NCBI RefSeq assembly: GCF_023509475.1
Contig: NZ_JAKSDZ010000002.1
Location: 237,716-301,715 of the forward strand
Direction of reading: 5' to 3'
DNA from: Aestuariirhabdus haliotis
GTDB taxonomy: Bacteria > Pseudomonadota > Gammaproteobacteria > Pseudomonadales > Aestuariirhabdaceae
DNA: 64,000 bases
Notes under the pieces: generated by a model
The model's input: only the letters and a program-made list of their open reading frames with translations
What the model was told of the DNA's origin: nothing
The model's database searches: none
Shown here: piece by piece, positions 17,742-27,155 of the stretch
How positions within the stretch are numbered: position 1 is the stretch's first letter
How the letters are laid out: every line of letters begins with the position of its first letter
Position numbers and translations under genes: made by a program

Positions 17742-18188
17742 TCAGCGCTTGATGTTATGGCCTCGGGCACTGCGGGTCGTGACCAACTCATCAATCTCTT
17801 TCTGTTCGCGCTGTTCCTCCCAGCGCCGCTCTTCAGTCAGATAGTTCTCGCGCAACTGGGTAATACTCATGGTTCTTCCCCGAGCAGAGATCCAGTGCTG
17901 ACGAAGCTGCTGCATATGGGCATTCACCCTTTCTATTTGAGCTTGTTGTTCATTAATTGCTTCACTGAGCTTGCCGATAAATTGCGACATCTGCTGCAGC
18001 TGCTGCACGCTTGAGACCTGCTTTTCCCGAACCTGTCGATGGTATTCCTGCTGGTAGGACTGCAACTGTTCCAGCTTCTGCTGTTCCTCGTGCAAGCGAG
18101 CGTTCATTTGCTTAAAAAGCTGGGCGGCTTTTTCTTCATCGGCAGCGGTCACCTGCAACACCGTGTCCATGCGAGTCGATCGTTTCAT
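17742..18188 (-). CDS. fliJ: Flagellar export protein FliJ
   Basis: FliJ is a coiled-coil stalk of the export ATPase that also cycles chaperones. The 148 residues are nearly all charged helix with heptad character (QMNARLHEEQQKLEQLQSYQ and later segments), with no membrane segment. The position immediately after fliI (67-bp gap) and the length agree with FliJ, whose sequence conservation is low. Confidence 0.9.
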   Translation of the reverse strand: MKRSTRMDTVLQVTAADEEKAAQLFKQMNARLHEEQQKLEQLQSYQQEYHRQVREKQVSSVQQLQQMSQFIGKLSEAINEQQAQIERVNAHMQQLRQHWISARGRTMSITQLRENYLTEERRWEEQREQKEIDELVTTRSARGHNIKR

Positions 18189-18255
18189 ACTCTACAGCAC
18201 CTCCACAGCTCAGCATTCCTCGTAGACAAGGCTATCCTTTGAGCGGCCAGATCCA

Positions 18256-19587
18256 TTAGTCACCCATAACCGTACGTAATCCCGACAGGCTATCCTCAAA
18301 ACCCAGGTTTTCCCGTAAGCCTTGTTGCAGGAAACTGCGCATAACCGGGTTACGAGCTATGGCATCATCGATCATGGGATCACTGCCGGCGTTGTAAGCC
18401 CCAATGGCAATCAAATCTCGATTCTTCTCATACAAAGAGTAGATATGCTTGAAGGTTTGGGCCAGAGAGAGGTGCTCATCAGAAACGATTTGAGGCATAG
18501 CCCGGCTGATGGATGCTTCTATATCGATCGCTGGATAATGCCCTGCCTCCGCAAGCCGTCGAGACAAGACAATATGTCCGTCCAGTATGGCTCTGGAAGC
18601 ATCAGCTATAGGGTCCTGTTGATCATCACCCTCTGCCAATACCGTATAAAACGCGGTTATGGAGCCACTGCCGCTGGCACCGTTACCCGCGCGCTCAACC
18701 AATTGCGGTAATTTGGCAAACACAGAGGGGGGGTATCCCTTGGTAGCCGGGGGCTCTCCCACCGCAAGGGCAATTTCACGCTGAGCCTGTGCGTATCGGG
18801 TCAGGGAATCCATAAGCAACAACACGCTCTTGCCCTGGTCACGGTAATATTCTGCGATCCGGGTACATAACATGGCCCCACGCAATCGCATCATTGGTGA
18901 ATCATCTGCCGGTGATGCCACCACTACTGAACGGGCCAAGCCCTCAGAGCCGAGAGTTTCTTCGATAAACTCTTTAACTTCTCGACCCCTTTCTCCAATC
19001 AGGCCAACAACCGTAACATCGGCACTGGTGAAGCGGGTCATCATACCCAACAGCACACTCTTACCAACCCCACTGCCCGCAAACAAACCAAGCCGCTGCC
19101 CACGCCCCACCGACAGCAATGAGTTGATAGAGCGTATTCCCACATCCAGAGTATCGGAGATAGGCTGTCGGCTAAGCGGGTTGATAGACTCCCCCGTAAG
19201 CGGCACATAATCATCGGCATCCAGAGCACCCTTGCCATCCAATGGCTTGCCCAAGCCATTAATGACCCGCCCCAACATACCCATACCTACCGGCACCAGA
19301 CTCTCACTTTCCTGGGGTATCACGCGCGCTCCGGGTTGAATTCCAGGCGCCGATTCAAGTGGCATAAGAAAAACACGCTTGTCATCGAACCCCATCACAA
19401 CGGCTTCAATATAGCCGCCCTCGTGGGTCTCAATCAGACAGCGTTTACCGGTGGAAACCTTGCAACCCACCGCTTCAAGAGTAAGCCCGACCATGCGGGT
19501 AAGACGCCCAGCTACGACAGGATCAGAGACGGGCGTAAGGCTGTTCTGATAAGCCGCCATGCGGTCGGAAAACTGAACCCGTTTCAC
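18256..19587 (-). CDS. fliI: Flagellum-specific export ATPase FliI
   Basis: Hexameric ATPase, related to F1 beta subunits, that energises delivery of export substrates. The P-loop is GSGVGKS at 171-177, followed by [17 protein letters not shown] and the [19 protein letters not shown]alker B region; the C-terminal helical domain completes 443 residues. Its ATG overlaps the fliH stop by 4 bp. It belongs to the fliEFGHIJ operon. Confidence 0.97.
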   Translation of the reverse strand: MKRVQFSDRMAAYQNSLTPVSDPVVAGRLTRMVGLTLEAVGCKVSTGKRCLIETHEGGYIEAVVMGFDDKRVFLMPLESAPGIQPGARVIPQESESLVPVGMGMLGRVINGLGKPLDGKGALDADDYVPLTGESINPLSRQPISDTLDVGIRSINSLLSVGRGQRLGLFAGSGVGKSVLLGMMTRFTSADVTVVGLIGERGREVKEFIEETLGSEGLARSVVVASPADDSPMMRLRGAMLCTRIAEYYRDQGKSVLLLMDSLTRYAQAQREIALAVGEPPATKGYPPSVFAKLPQLVERAGNGASGSGSITAFYTVLAEGDDQQDPIADASRAILDGHIVLSRRLAEAGHYPAIDIEASISRAMPQIVSDEHLSLAQTFKHIYSLYEKNRDLIAIGAYNAGSDPMIDDAIARNPVMRSFLQQGLRENLGFEDSLSGLRTVMGD

Positions 19588-20654
19588 TGCGAATTCTCAT
19601 CAGGCGGTGACGAGGAAGGCGGTACAAGCGCCTCTGAACCCGTTTTATCAACCTCAACATTCGATGCCCCGGATTTACTGGCAACCACCTCATCAGAAAG
19701 TGCATCCTCTGTTGATGCTGTCATGCTATCTTGAGATTCCACCGGTTGAGTTTGAGGCTCGGAGGCAAGTTCCTCATCCAGCTCAGCTTGAGACAGTTCA
19801 ATGTGCTGCTCAACCTCGGCCAGGCTTTGTTGTTGCTGCTGGGCTATCTGCCCATGGGTATGCAGATGCTGCTCGGCAACCTGCTGGGCTATCATTTCAA
19901 CCTTCTTCTCGATCGAAATATCGATCAAACTGTCATTGGTCTCGATGCGACAGCCACCTGGCGAGAGGCTGGCGTCGGGGAGAATTTGCCAATCCCCCTG
20001 AAGCTCATCGCACAGTTTTTGCACAACCGCTTGATCATGAGGATTGATGTGTACGCGAATCGTATCGGTATCCAGAGGCAACTGCTTAATCGCCTCGCGG
20101 CACAGATTCTCTATTTGTGAAGAATCCAGCATCAACTCACGACCGATGACCTCTTTCGCAATGGATAATGACAATTCTGCCAACGCCCGGGTAATGGCTT
20201 CATCCTGATCGATAATAGGATGAACCAGTTGCCGGCTCAGTTCAGCAATCATATCGCCCTGGCGTTTCAGCTGGGCGTCAAATCGTTGACTGGCTTCCCT
20301 TTCAGCCCTTTCAATGCCAATACTCTCACCCTGCTTTTCACCATCTCGCTTGCCCAGGGAAAAGCCTTCGTCATAACCCGCCTGTTTGCCTTCGGCAAAG
20401 CCTTCCACATAAGCCTCTTCACGAGCAACTTTCAACTGTTGCGCCTGGGTCTGAGCAGGCTGTTCCGGGGTTACGGCCATGTCAGGATGTTTTTGAGCTT
20501 TCGGCTTACGACGAAACCCCGCGCGATCTTCTTCTACTCCCTCGCGCTCCACCACATGGGACGAGGCCTGAAATGCGGGCAAGACAACGGTTTTCACGCC
20601 TGCCATTTTTTCAGCGGGAATCAGTGAACCGAAAGGGTTTGTTTTCGCTGTCAT
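19584..20654 (-). CDS. fliH: Flagellar export ATPase regulator FliH with C-terminal extension
   Basis: FliH is the stator-like partner that restrains FliI and links it to FliN. The core is visible as the [20 protein letters not shown] glycine-repeat helix (about 95-120), followed by the conserved C-terminal domain (about 165-265, [15 protein letters not shown] and [20 protein letters not shown]). Residues from about 270 to 356 form an extra Gln-rich then acidic, apparently disordered tail, making it longer than typical FliH (about 230-270). It overlaps fliI by 4 bp and follows fliG by 29 bp. Confidence 0.92.
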   Translation of the reverse strand: MTAKTNPFGSLIPAEKMAGVKTVVLPAFQASSHVVEREGVEEDRAGFRRKPKAQKHPDMAVTPEQPAQTQAQQLKVAREEAYVEGFAEGKQAGYDEGFSLGKRDGEKQGESIGIERAEREASQRFDAQLKRQGDMIAELSRQLVHPIIDQDEAITRALAELSLSIAKEVIGRELMLDSSQIENLCREAIKQLPLDTDTIRVHINPHDQAVVQKLCDELQGDWQILPDASLSPGGCRIETNDSLIDISIEKKVEMIAQQVAEQHLHTHGQIAQQQQQSLAEVEQHIELSQAELDEELASEPQTQPVESQDSMTASTEDALSDEVVASKSGASNVEVDKTGSEALVPPSSSPPDENSQ

Positions 20655-20683
20655 GATTAATTATTCCTCGCCGTAGCGGATCT

Positions 20684-21739
20684 TTACAGCATCTCCTCGC
20701 CGCCTTTGCCACCCAGTACGATTTCACCAGACTCAGCCATACGCCTGGCAATGGTGAGAATCTCTTTTTGCGCCGTTTCCACTTCACTCAGGCGCACCGG
20801 TCCTTTCGCTTCCAGGTCATCCATTAACAACTCGGAAGCACGCTTGGACATATTCTTGAATATCTTATCCTTAACCTTCTCATCCGCACCTTTGAGCGCC
20901 AGGATCAAGACATCGGAAGAGACTTCGCGCAACAGCGCCTGAATGCCACGATCATCAACATCCCCCAAATTATCGAAGACAAACATCAGGTCTTCTATCT
21001 GGGTACAAAGGTCTTCGTCGACCTCTTTAATAGAGTCCATCAGTTGGCCTTCAATAGAACTCTCAACGAAGTTCATAATATCGGCGGCCACTTTAACGCC
21101 GCCCATAGTCGTGGTTTGCGAACCGCTGCGGCCAGAAAACTGGCGTTCAAGAATATCGTTCAGTTCCTGCAAGGCGGCTGGCTGAACGGTCGACAATCCG
21201 GCAACACGCAAAACAATATCGAGGCGAACCTTAGGGTCAAAGTAGCTGAGAATTTCTGCCGCCTGATCCGAATCCAGATAAGCAACAACAATCGCCTGTA
21301 TTTGGGGGTGCTCGTAACGAATCACGTCGGCAACGGCTCGAGCTTCCATCCATTTGAGCGTATCCAGTCCGGTAGTGTTGCCACCGAGTAAGATACGATC
21401 AATCAAACCACTGGCTTTGTCTTCACCAAGCGCCGTGGTCAACATATTACGAATATAGCCATCGACCCCTACCCCAAGGCCGGTTTCCTCCCGAGCAATT
21501 TCGATAAAATATTTCAAAACCGAATCGACTTCTTCGCGGTTGATGTTTTCCATCTGGGCCATGGCCGCACCGACACGCTGCACTTCCTTGGGCCCCATGT
21601 GCTTAAGCACTTCGGCAGCATCTGCCTCACCCAAGCTCATCAGGAAAATAGCCGAGCGCTGTATGCCGCCCATTTTACTGGCCAACTCAGCAGGGTTTTT
21701 GGTCACCGGGTCGGTGGCCGAAGGAAGTTTATCGTTCAT
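20684..21739 (-). CDS. fliG: Flagellar motor switch protein FliG
   Basis: FliG attaches to the MS ring and interacts with stators to generate torque. At 351 residues it shows the N-terminal domain (GIQRSAIFLMSLGEADAAEVLKHMGPKEVQ), the middle-domain EHPQ motif (YEHPQIQAIVVAYL) and the charged C-terminal torque helix region (DEDLCTQIEDLMFVFDNL). Its start overlaps the end of fliF by 11 bp. Confidence 0.97.
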   Translation of the reverse strand: MNDKLPSATDPVTKNPAELASKMGGIQRSAIFLMSLGEADAAEVLKHMGPKEVQRVGAAMAQMENINREEVDSVLKYFIEIAREETGLGVGVDGYIRNMLTTALGEDKASGLIDRILLGGNTTGLDTLKWMEARAVADVIRYEHPQIQAIVVAYLDSDQAAEILSYFDPKVRLDIVLRVAGLSTVQPAALQELNDILERQFSGRSGSQTTTMGGVKVAADIMNFVESSIEGQLMDSIKEVDEDLCTQIEDLMFVFDNLGDVDDRGIQALLREVSSDVLILALKGADEKVKDKIFKNMSKRASELLMDDLEAKGPVRLSEVETAQKEILTIARRMAESGEIVLGGKGGEEML

Positions 21740-23435
21740 CGTCTGATACCCATTGCTTGATCACCTGGGCAACCCGCCCGGGGTCTTCAGCAACCAAGCC
21801 TTTGACCGCGTTTAATTGTTGCTCATAGCCCTCGTGGGGGCCCGGTAATAATACGCCTCCTGCGCCACTAAGGGTAACACGGTCATCATCCAGCCCTGCT
21901 TCTCCACCGCTAGCAGCATCCAGCGCATCAAGGTCTTCCGCGCCGATGCTGGCATCACTTGGGCCGCCGCTGTTCATGATATTTTTAATCATCGGGCGCA
22001 CAAAGCCGAACAGCAGGATTAACAAGAACAGACCACCACCCACCTGTTTGGCAATTTCCCAGAACCAGGGTTCCGTATAAAAAGGAATTTCTGGCAAGGC
22101 CTCCTCGGGCACCGCACGGAACGCAGAGTTAATAACATTAACGCTGTCACCTCTGCTGACATCGAAGCCCACAGCATCCTTCACCAAGAGGGTGAAACGA
22201 TCCAGATCGTTTTGACTCCAGGGAATCTGAGTCACCTCGCCCGTCTCAGGATTAACTTCCGTCATATCATTGATGACCACCGCGACGGACAAGCGACTGA
22301 TACGACCCTGTTGAAAACGGGTATGGCTAATGGTCTTATCCAACTCGAAATTACGCGCCGCACGAGAGCGGGAATCCTGAGGGGGAGCTTGGGCCGCTTC
22401 CCCTTCAGCACCTTCCACCTGTTCGGGAACGGACACCTCACCGGGAGGCTGGTTCGAGAGTGCGCCAGGAATTCCACCCTGGTTCTGGGCACCACTGCGC
22501 AACTCATCCAGAGTTTGTTCGCTACGCAAAGCCGGCGCATCCGGATTGTATTGTTCGGACGTCTGCTCTACCGCCGTAAAATCGACCCTGGCAGAAACTT
22601 CCGCCTGATAATTATCGTTACCCAATACCGGCGTCAAAATATTGTGCACGCGTCGAGCCAGTGTATCTTCTAACTTTTTCGTGTACTCGAGTTGCTGATT
22701 GGCCTGTTTGAGCTCTGACTCTTTCTCGGTGTCAACCACCGATAGCAGAGTACCGTTTTGATCAACAACGGTAACCTCTTCACTGGTCATTTCCGGCACG
22801 CTTGAGGCGACCAGGTTCATGATGGCGGTCACCTGTTGCGGAGCAAGCCCACGAGCGCCATAGAGTTCAACAAAAACCGAGGCTGAGGGTTTTCTAGGGT
22901 CACGCACAAACACGGATCGCTTCGGAATCGCCAGATGAACTCGCGCATTACGTATGTTGTACAGGCTAGCGATAGTGCGCGCCAGTTCCCCTTCAAGCCC
23001 ACGTCGATAACGGATATTTTCCATGAACTGACTGGTGCCCAGCCCTTGTTCTTTGTCGAGCAATTCCATTCCAATGGTACGATCACCCGTAATACCCGCC
23101 GCCGCCAACGTCATACGTGCCTTGGCAATCTCCTGCGAGGATACGAGTATTGCACCGGTATTGGGCTCGATGCGGTAATGAATATTGCCTTCCTGCAAGG
23201 ATTGCACAACCTGAGCAGAGTCAAAATCCTGCAAGTTACCGTAAAGCGGTTGATAATCAGGTTTTTGAGTCCAGAGCACGACAGCAAAGCCGACCGCCAC
23301 ACTGGCTGCCAGACCAATCATTAAGCCAACCTGGCGCATCACACTCAGGTCGCCCAGGGATGAAAACACATTACTCGCAGCTGGCGTGTCAGTTGGCACT
23401 ACTTCGGTTCCTGCATCACTTGTTACGGCCGCCAT
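21729..23435 (-). CDS. fliF: Flagellar MS-ring protein FliF
   Basis: FliF forms the MS ring in the inner membrane, the base for basal-body assembly. The 568 residues include an N-terminal transmembrane helix (QVGLMIGLAASVAVGFAVVLW), ring-building motifs in the periplasmic part, a second transmembrane helix (VGGGLFLLILLFGFVRP, about 460) and a C-terminal cytoplasmic FliG-binding segment ending VIKQWVSDDER. It lies 23 bp after fliE. Confidence 0.97.
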   Translation of the reverse strand: MAAVTSDAGTEVVPTDTPAASNVFSSLGDLSVMRQVGLMIGLAASVAVGFAVVLWTQKPDYQPLYGNLQDFDSAQVVQSLQEGNIHYRIEPNTGAILVSSQEIAKARMTLAAAGITGDRTIGMELLDKEQGLGTSQFMENIRYRRGLEGELARTIASLYNIRNARVHLAIPKRSVFVRDPRKPSASVFVELYGARGLAPQQVTAIMNLVASSVPEMTSEEVTVVDQNGTLLSVVDTEKESELKQANQQLEYTKKLEDTLARRVHNILTPVLGNDNYQAEVSARVDFTAVEQTSEQYNPDAPALRSEQTLDELRSGAQNQGGIPGALSNQPPGEVSVPEQVEGAEGEAAQAPPQDSRSRAARNFELDKTISHTRFQQGRISRLSVAVVINDMTEVNPETGEVTQIPWSQNDLDRFTLLVKDAVGFDVSRGDSVNVINSAFRAVPEEALPEIPFYTEPWFWEIAKQVGGGLFLLILLFGFVRPMIKNIMNSGGPSDASIGAEDLDALDAASGGEAGLDDDRVTLSGAGGVLLPGPHEGYEQQLNAVKGLVAEDPGRVAQVIKQWVSDDER

Positions 23436-23458
23436 ATCAAAGTCCTGTTGCTAGCGCC

Positions 23459-23812
23459 TTAGATCGGCATCTTCATTATGTCTTCGTACGCATTGACCAA
23501 CTTGTTGCGCACTTCGCTCATTGCCTGAAACGAGATGCTGGCCTTTTGAGCAGCGATCATTACGTCGGGCAAATCGATATTGGCATCACCTCGCTCGAAC
23601 GCGGTTCGCATTTGATTGGCTACCTGTTGCTGTCCATTGACGGCGTCGATCGCATTCTTAAACAGCTCGGAAAAATCCGGTGCCTGGGAACTCTCTTTAC
23701 CAGCAACCTGCTCGCTAACAGAGGGCATTGCCGGCTGAATACGCGTTTGCGCTTCGGCTTGCATGGATCGCATTTCCAGCATCATGCGGCTCATTTCAAC
23801 CTGTTGCGACAT
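23459..23812 (-). CDS. fliE: Flagellar hook-basal body complex protein FliE
   Basis: Small MS-ring/rod junction protein, the first export substrate. The 117 residues end in the conserved [25 protein letters not shown]-like block (here [19 protein letters not shown]), with [10 protein letters not shown] before it. It is the first gene of fliEFGHIJ and is preceded by a 270-bp gap containing a candidate sigma-54 site. Confidence 0.94.
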   Translation of the reverse strand: [117 protein letters not shown]

Positions 23813-24004
23813 AGGATTCCCCTTACTCTTCTTTTATCGGATTACTAGACCCATATTAAATCCACCGATGCTGTTTTAATTCGCTCCTGCGAGAAAAAAC
23901 CAACCAAACATTGCCATAAAATTGTCAATCAACGTTGAGCCTCTCAACCAACAATCCCTATAAACGACAAAATGTTGTCAGCATCGATCATTACCCAGTG
24001 CTTG

Positions 24005-24020
24005 TGCATAAAACAGGCCA
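24005..24020 (-). promoter_or_regulatory. Possible sigma-54 promoter of fliEFGHIJ
   Basis: Minus-strand TGGCCTGTTTTATGCA has GG-N10-GC spacing with a full TGGC and an ATGC -12. It lies about 190 bp from fliE, longer than for the other sigma-54 sites here, so confidence is modest. A second, poorer GG-N10-GC match (AAGC at -12) lies at 24042-24056. Confidence 0.42.
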
Positions 24021-24082
24021 GAAACCAGCCTCACAGACAAATGCTTTGCTAGGGCCATATTTAACCAACCCAACAACCCGTT

Positions 24083-25525
24083 TTAACTGGCCAGGGCCGC
24101 ATCGAGGTCAAAACCCTCGTCGCGCATTTTGGCCAACTTATAACGCAAGGTACGAGCGCTAATTCCGAGTATCTGTGCCGTCTCTTTCCGGCTGCCTCGT
24201 TGCTCTTTGAGCACATTAACTATCAGTTGATATTCATGACTTTTCATATCTTCGCCAAGGTCGGTCATGCCGGCAGCCTCGGTCGAAATGTGATCGTCAG
24301 CCATGAACGAAGGTGCTGAGGCAATTTCACCAGAGACCAGAGAGGGCTGCGGGCAGGGAAAAGAATTGGTGGGTGCAGTCATCGCAAGCGGAGAGCGCAC
24401 ACCTGGCAAACAGAGATCTTCAGCGCTGATCTCACCACTTTGATGGAGTATCAATGCTCGCTGCACGGCATTGTCCAGTTCACGAACATTTCCCGGCCAT
24501 TGATGCACCAACAAAGCCGTGCAGGCCGAATCACTCAAACGGGGTGCTGGCTGGTGCATTTTTGTACTATGTACCTGAATTAAACGCCGAGCCAACGGAA
24601 TGATGTCTGCGGTTCTTTCTCTCAATGGCAGCCATTGCACAGGGAAAACACAGAGTCGATAATAAAGATCTTCCCGAAATCGACCTCCTGCGACCTCATT
24701 GGCCATATCGCGGTTGCTGGTTGCAATGACCCGGACATCCAGAGACAGGGTTTTCCGCCCACCGACACGCTCGACTTCACGCTCTTGCAACACGCGCAGT
24801 AATTTGGCCTGCAATCCCAGATCCATTTCCGAGATTTCATCCAGCAGGATAGTGCCACCATCGGCCATTTCAAATTTGCCCGGTGCGCTGTTATAGGCGC
24901 CCGTGAAGGCACCTTTTTCGTGACCAAAAAGCGTTGCTTCCAACATGTTTTCCGGGATCGCCGCACAGTTAATAGCTACGAAAGGCTTACCGGCACGAGG
25001 GGAGTTTTGGTGGATATAGCGAGCCAGTACCTCTTTACCGGTCCCACTTTCACCCGAGATCAACACCGTGGCATCAGAGCCCGCAACGCGGCGAGCCAAC
25101 GCTAAAACCTGCTGGCTACTGGTTTCAACCGCGACCGGTTGATCATCATCCGAATTTCGTTCTGCCAGCGTAACCCGCTTGATTAAAGCCAGTAGCGCTT
25201 TGGGTTCAAAAGGTTTTAGCAGATAATCTACCGCGCCCTGCTTCATCGCCTCTACCGCCCGATTGACACTGCCATACGCGGTCATCAACAAAACGGGAAT
25301 CTGGGGATGATCCTTTTTGATACGACTAAGCAATTCATGCCCATCCATACCCGGCATGTTGACATCACTGATCACCAGATCGAAGTTCGATAACAACAAT
25401 TGCTTGATGGCCTCTTCAGCACAATCCGCAGCACAGGCATCATAATCCGCCAACTCAAGGGTATCGAGTAAGGCCTCACGTAAATCCCGGTCATCTTCAA
25501 CCACCAAAATGCGAGTAGAAGTCAT
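24083..25525 (-). CDS. fleR: Sigma-54-dependent flagellar response regulator FleR (FlrC)
   Basis: FleR is the NtrC-type activator of mid-stage (class III) flagellar genes. The receiver domain has phospho-acceptor Asp54 (VISDVNMPGMDG). The AAA+ domain contains GESGTGKE (158-165) and the sigma-54-contacting GAFTGA loop (205-210). A Fis-type helix-turn-helix ends the 480-residue protein (SRKETAQILGISARTLRYKL). Its start overlaps the fleS stop by 4 bp, so sensor and regulator are co-translated. Confidence 0.95.
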   Translation of the reverse strand: MTSTRILVVEDDRDLREALLDTLELADYDACAADCAEEAIKQLLLSNFDLVISDVNMPGMDGHELLSRIKKDHPQIPVLLMTAYGSVNRAVEAMKQGAVDYLLKPFEPKALLALIKRVTLAERNSDDDQPVAVETSSQQVLALARRVAGSDATVLISGESGTGKEVLARYIHQNSPRAGKPFVAINCAAIPENMLEATLFGHEKGAFTGAYNSAPGKFEMADGGTILLDEISEMDLGLQAKLLRVLQEREVERVGGRKTLSLDVRVIATSNRDMANEVAGGRFREDLYYRLCVFPVQWLPLRERTADIIPLARRLIQVHSTKMHQPAPRLSDSACTALLVHQWPGNVRELDNAVQRALILHQSGEISAEDLCLPGVRSPLAMTAPTNSFPCPQPSLVSGEIASAPSFMADDHISTEAAGMTDLGEDMKSHEYQLIVNVLKEQRGSRKETAQILGISARTLRYKLAKMRDEGFDLDAALAS

Positions 25526-26853
25526 AATGCTGTCTCCCTATTTGATTCAGCTTCCAGGTTTATCGATTCGTTCTCGGCTTTTACCGGCAAGCTAACTCGG
25601 GCGCAGGCACCCTCTCCCGGTTCGGAATCAATAGTAAATTCTCCCTGATGAGCGCGCACGATAGAACGAACCACAGCAATGCCGAGACCAGTACCTTTGG
25701 ACTTGGTCGAAAAGAAAGGTTCACCCATTTTCTGGCCAGTGCTGGCGTCAAAACCGGGTCCCGAATCGGTCACCTCTATCTCAAGATTCCCCCCGTTTTG
25801 CTTCACTGAAAATGTAATGTCCGCATTCTGACCCACCGCTTCAACCGCATTATTGATGAGGTTTTGGAAGGCCCCCACCAGCGCATCCCGGTTGCAATAA
25901 ATCTGCAAGCCTGGCTTGCAACCCAGTGTCCACTTCAAGCTGGACCCGGAAGAAATGATAACCGCTTCCGAACCCTGACGAATCTCTTGCACCAGCTGGC
26001 GTACGTCTATCAGATCGGACAAAGGCAACTCACCGCGGGCAAAAATCAACATATCACGAACCTGCTGCTCCAGGTTTTGTAAGCGAGACATGAGTTTGCC
26101 GGCAAATTTTTGTTGGCGTTCGAAATCAAGCTGCTGCTCGGCCAAATGGCCACCGTATAACATGGCGGCTGATAACGGCGTGCGTATTTGATGGGCCAGG
26201 GAAGCCACCATTTTTCCCATCGCAGAAAGCCGTTCATGACGACTCAGCTGCTGCTGCAAGCGTCGGGTTTCCGTCTGATCGGAGATCAGTATCAACTGAC
26301 CCGGTTCATGCTCTAGCGAGCGTATCGAGACGCTGACCAGGCGACCATCTTTTAATGAAACCTCATGACCATCATGATGCTGGGGAGCAAAACAACGATC
26401 GATAACCTGTCGCCACAACTCTCCTTCCAAAGGCTCTCCCAGAAGCTCAATGGAGGCTGGATTACAACGCTGAACTCGACCCTTGCCATCCAACACCACT
26501 ACCCCGGCAGGCAACAGGTCAAGGAGGCTTTGCAACTGACCGGCCAGCTGTTCCTTTTGCGTTAACTCCTGGAGGCGCTGCTGGCTTTCGCAGGCCAACT
26601 CTTGCTGCAAGGTTTCAACGCGGCTTTCTAACATCCGATAGGAGCCGGCCAGCTGCTTCGACATCTCATTGAATTGCTCAAAGGCGGATTCCAGCTCCCC
26701 CTTAGACTGGATAGGCTGCATCAAACGATCAATTGATTCCGTAAATGTCGGGGCCTGCCCGGTTGCTACAGCCGATTGTTGCGCAATTGATGGGCCTCTC
26801 CCCACGCCGGGTCCGGTGGTGCGTTTTCCAAGCGCATTAATCGATGTCGACAT
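25522..26853 (-). CDS. fleS: Flagellar sensor histidine kinase FleS (FlrB)
   Basis: Cytoplasmic histidine kinase that phosphorylates FleR. From the ATG at 26853 the protein has 443 residues: a coiled-coil segment (about 65-110), a PAS domain (about 110-200), a dimerisation/phosphoacceptor helix with His221 (ASLAHQIRTPLSAAM) and an HATPase domain with NLINNAVEAV, DSGPGF and GTGLGIAVVRSI. No membrane segment is visible. An upstream TTG adding 22 residues is open but overlaps the putative promoter, so it was not used. Confidence 0.94.
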   Translation of the reverse strand: MSTSINALGKRTTGPGVGRGPSIAQQSAVATGQAPTFTESIDRLMQPIQSKGELESAFEQFNEMSKQLAGSYRMLESRVETLQQELACESQQRLQELTQKEQLAGQLQSLLDLLPAGVVVLDGKGRVQRCNPASIELLGEPLEGELWRQVIDRCFAPQHHDGHEVSLKDGRLVSVSIRSLEHEPGQLILISDQTETRRLQQQLSRHERLSAMGKMVASLAHQIRTPLSAAMLYGGHLAEQQLDFERQQKFAGKLMSRLQNLEQQVRDMLIFARGELPLSDLIDVRQLVQEIRQGSEAVIISSGSSLKWTLGCKPGLQIYCNRDALVGAFQNLINNAVEAVGQNADITFSVKQNGGNLEIEVTDSGPGFDASTGQKMGEPFFSTKSKGTGLGIAVVRSIVRAHQGEFTIDSEPGEGACARVSLPVKAENESINLEAESNRETAL

Positions 26854-26914
26854 AACGGGGCTCTCGTGTTGTTCATTCGTAACAGCCACTATCAGCTGTG
26901 CCTGAACATCACAA

Positions 26915-26930
26915 AGCAATATATATACCC
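26915..26930 (-). promoter_or_regulatory. Candidate sigma-54 promoter of fleSR
   Basis: Minus-strand GGGTATATATATTGCT has GG-N10-GC spacing and a full TTGC -12; the -24 element is GGGTA rather than TGGCA. It is 62 bp upstream of the fleS ATG. In Pseudomonas fleSR is activated by FleQ with sigma-54. The remainder of this roughly 300-bp gap is AT-rich and holds only the fleQ terminator. Confidence 0.5.
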
Positions 26931-27098
26931 AGAATAATTTTCTTTTTTATATCAAACAGATAAACCTAACTAAAAGCAGAAGAACCGATCGACTGACAAT
27001 AGTTTGACGAGCATTATTCAGAGCGAATGATGTCCTTAGAAGGGCCAGATTAGGCGAGGATAGAAGCAAGCGATCCGACGGGACCCGATCGCAGAACA

Positions 27099-27132
27099 AT
27101 TTACCCTATTCTCGTCAAGCAATAGGGTAAAT
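27099..27132 (-). terminator. Hairpin downstream of fleQ
   Basis: A perfect 12-bp inverted repeat (ATTTACCCTATT / AATAGGGTAAAT) with a 10-base loop begins 24 bp after the fleQ stop. It lacks a long T-run. It would isolate fleQ from fleSR transcription. Confidence 0.65.
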
Positions 27133-27155
27133 ATCAGAAAAGGCTTACAAGGGCG

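Noticed and set aside
23117..23848. Open frame of 243 codons on the plus strand
   Set aside because: It is antisense to fliF and fliE, both with strong family motifs; the translated sequence has no recognisable pattern.
24042..24056. Second GG-N10-GC match upstream of fliE
   Set aside because: The -12 is AAGC, a poor match; 24005-24020 is better, though also uncertain.
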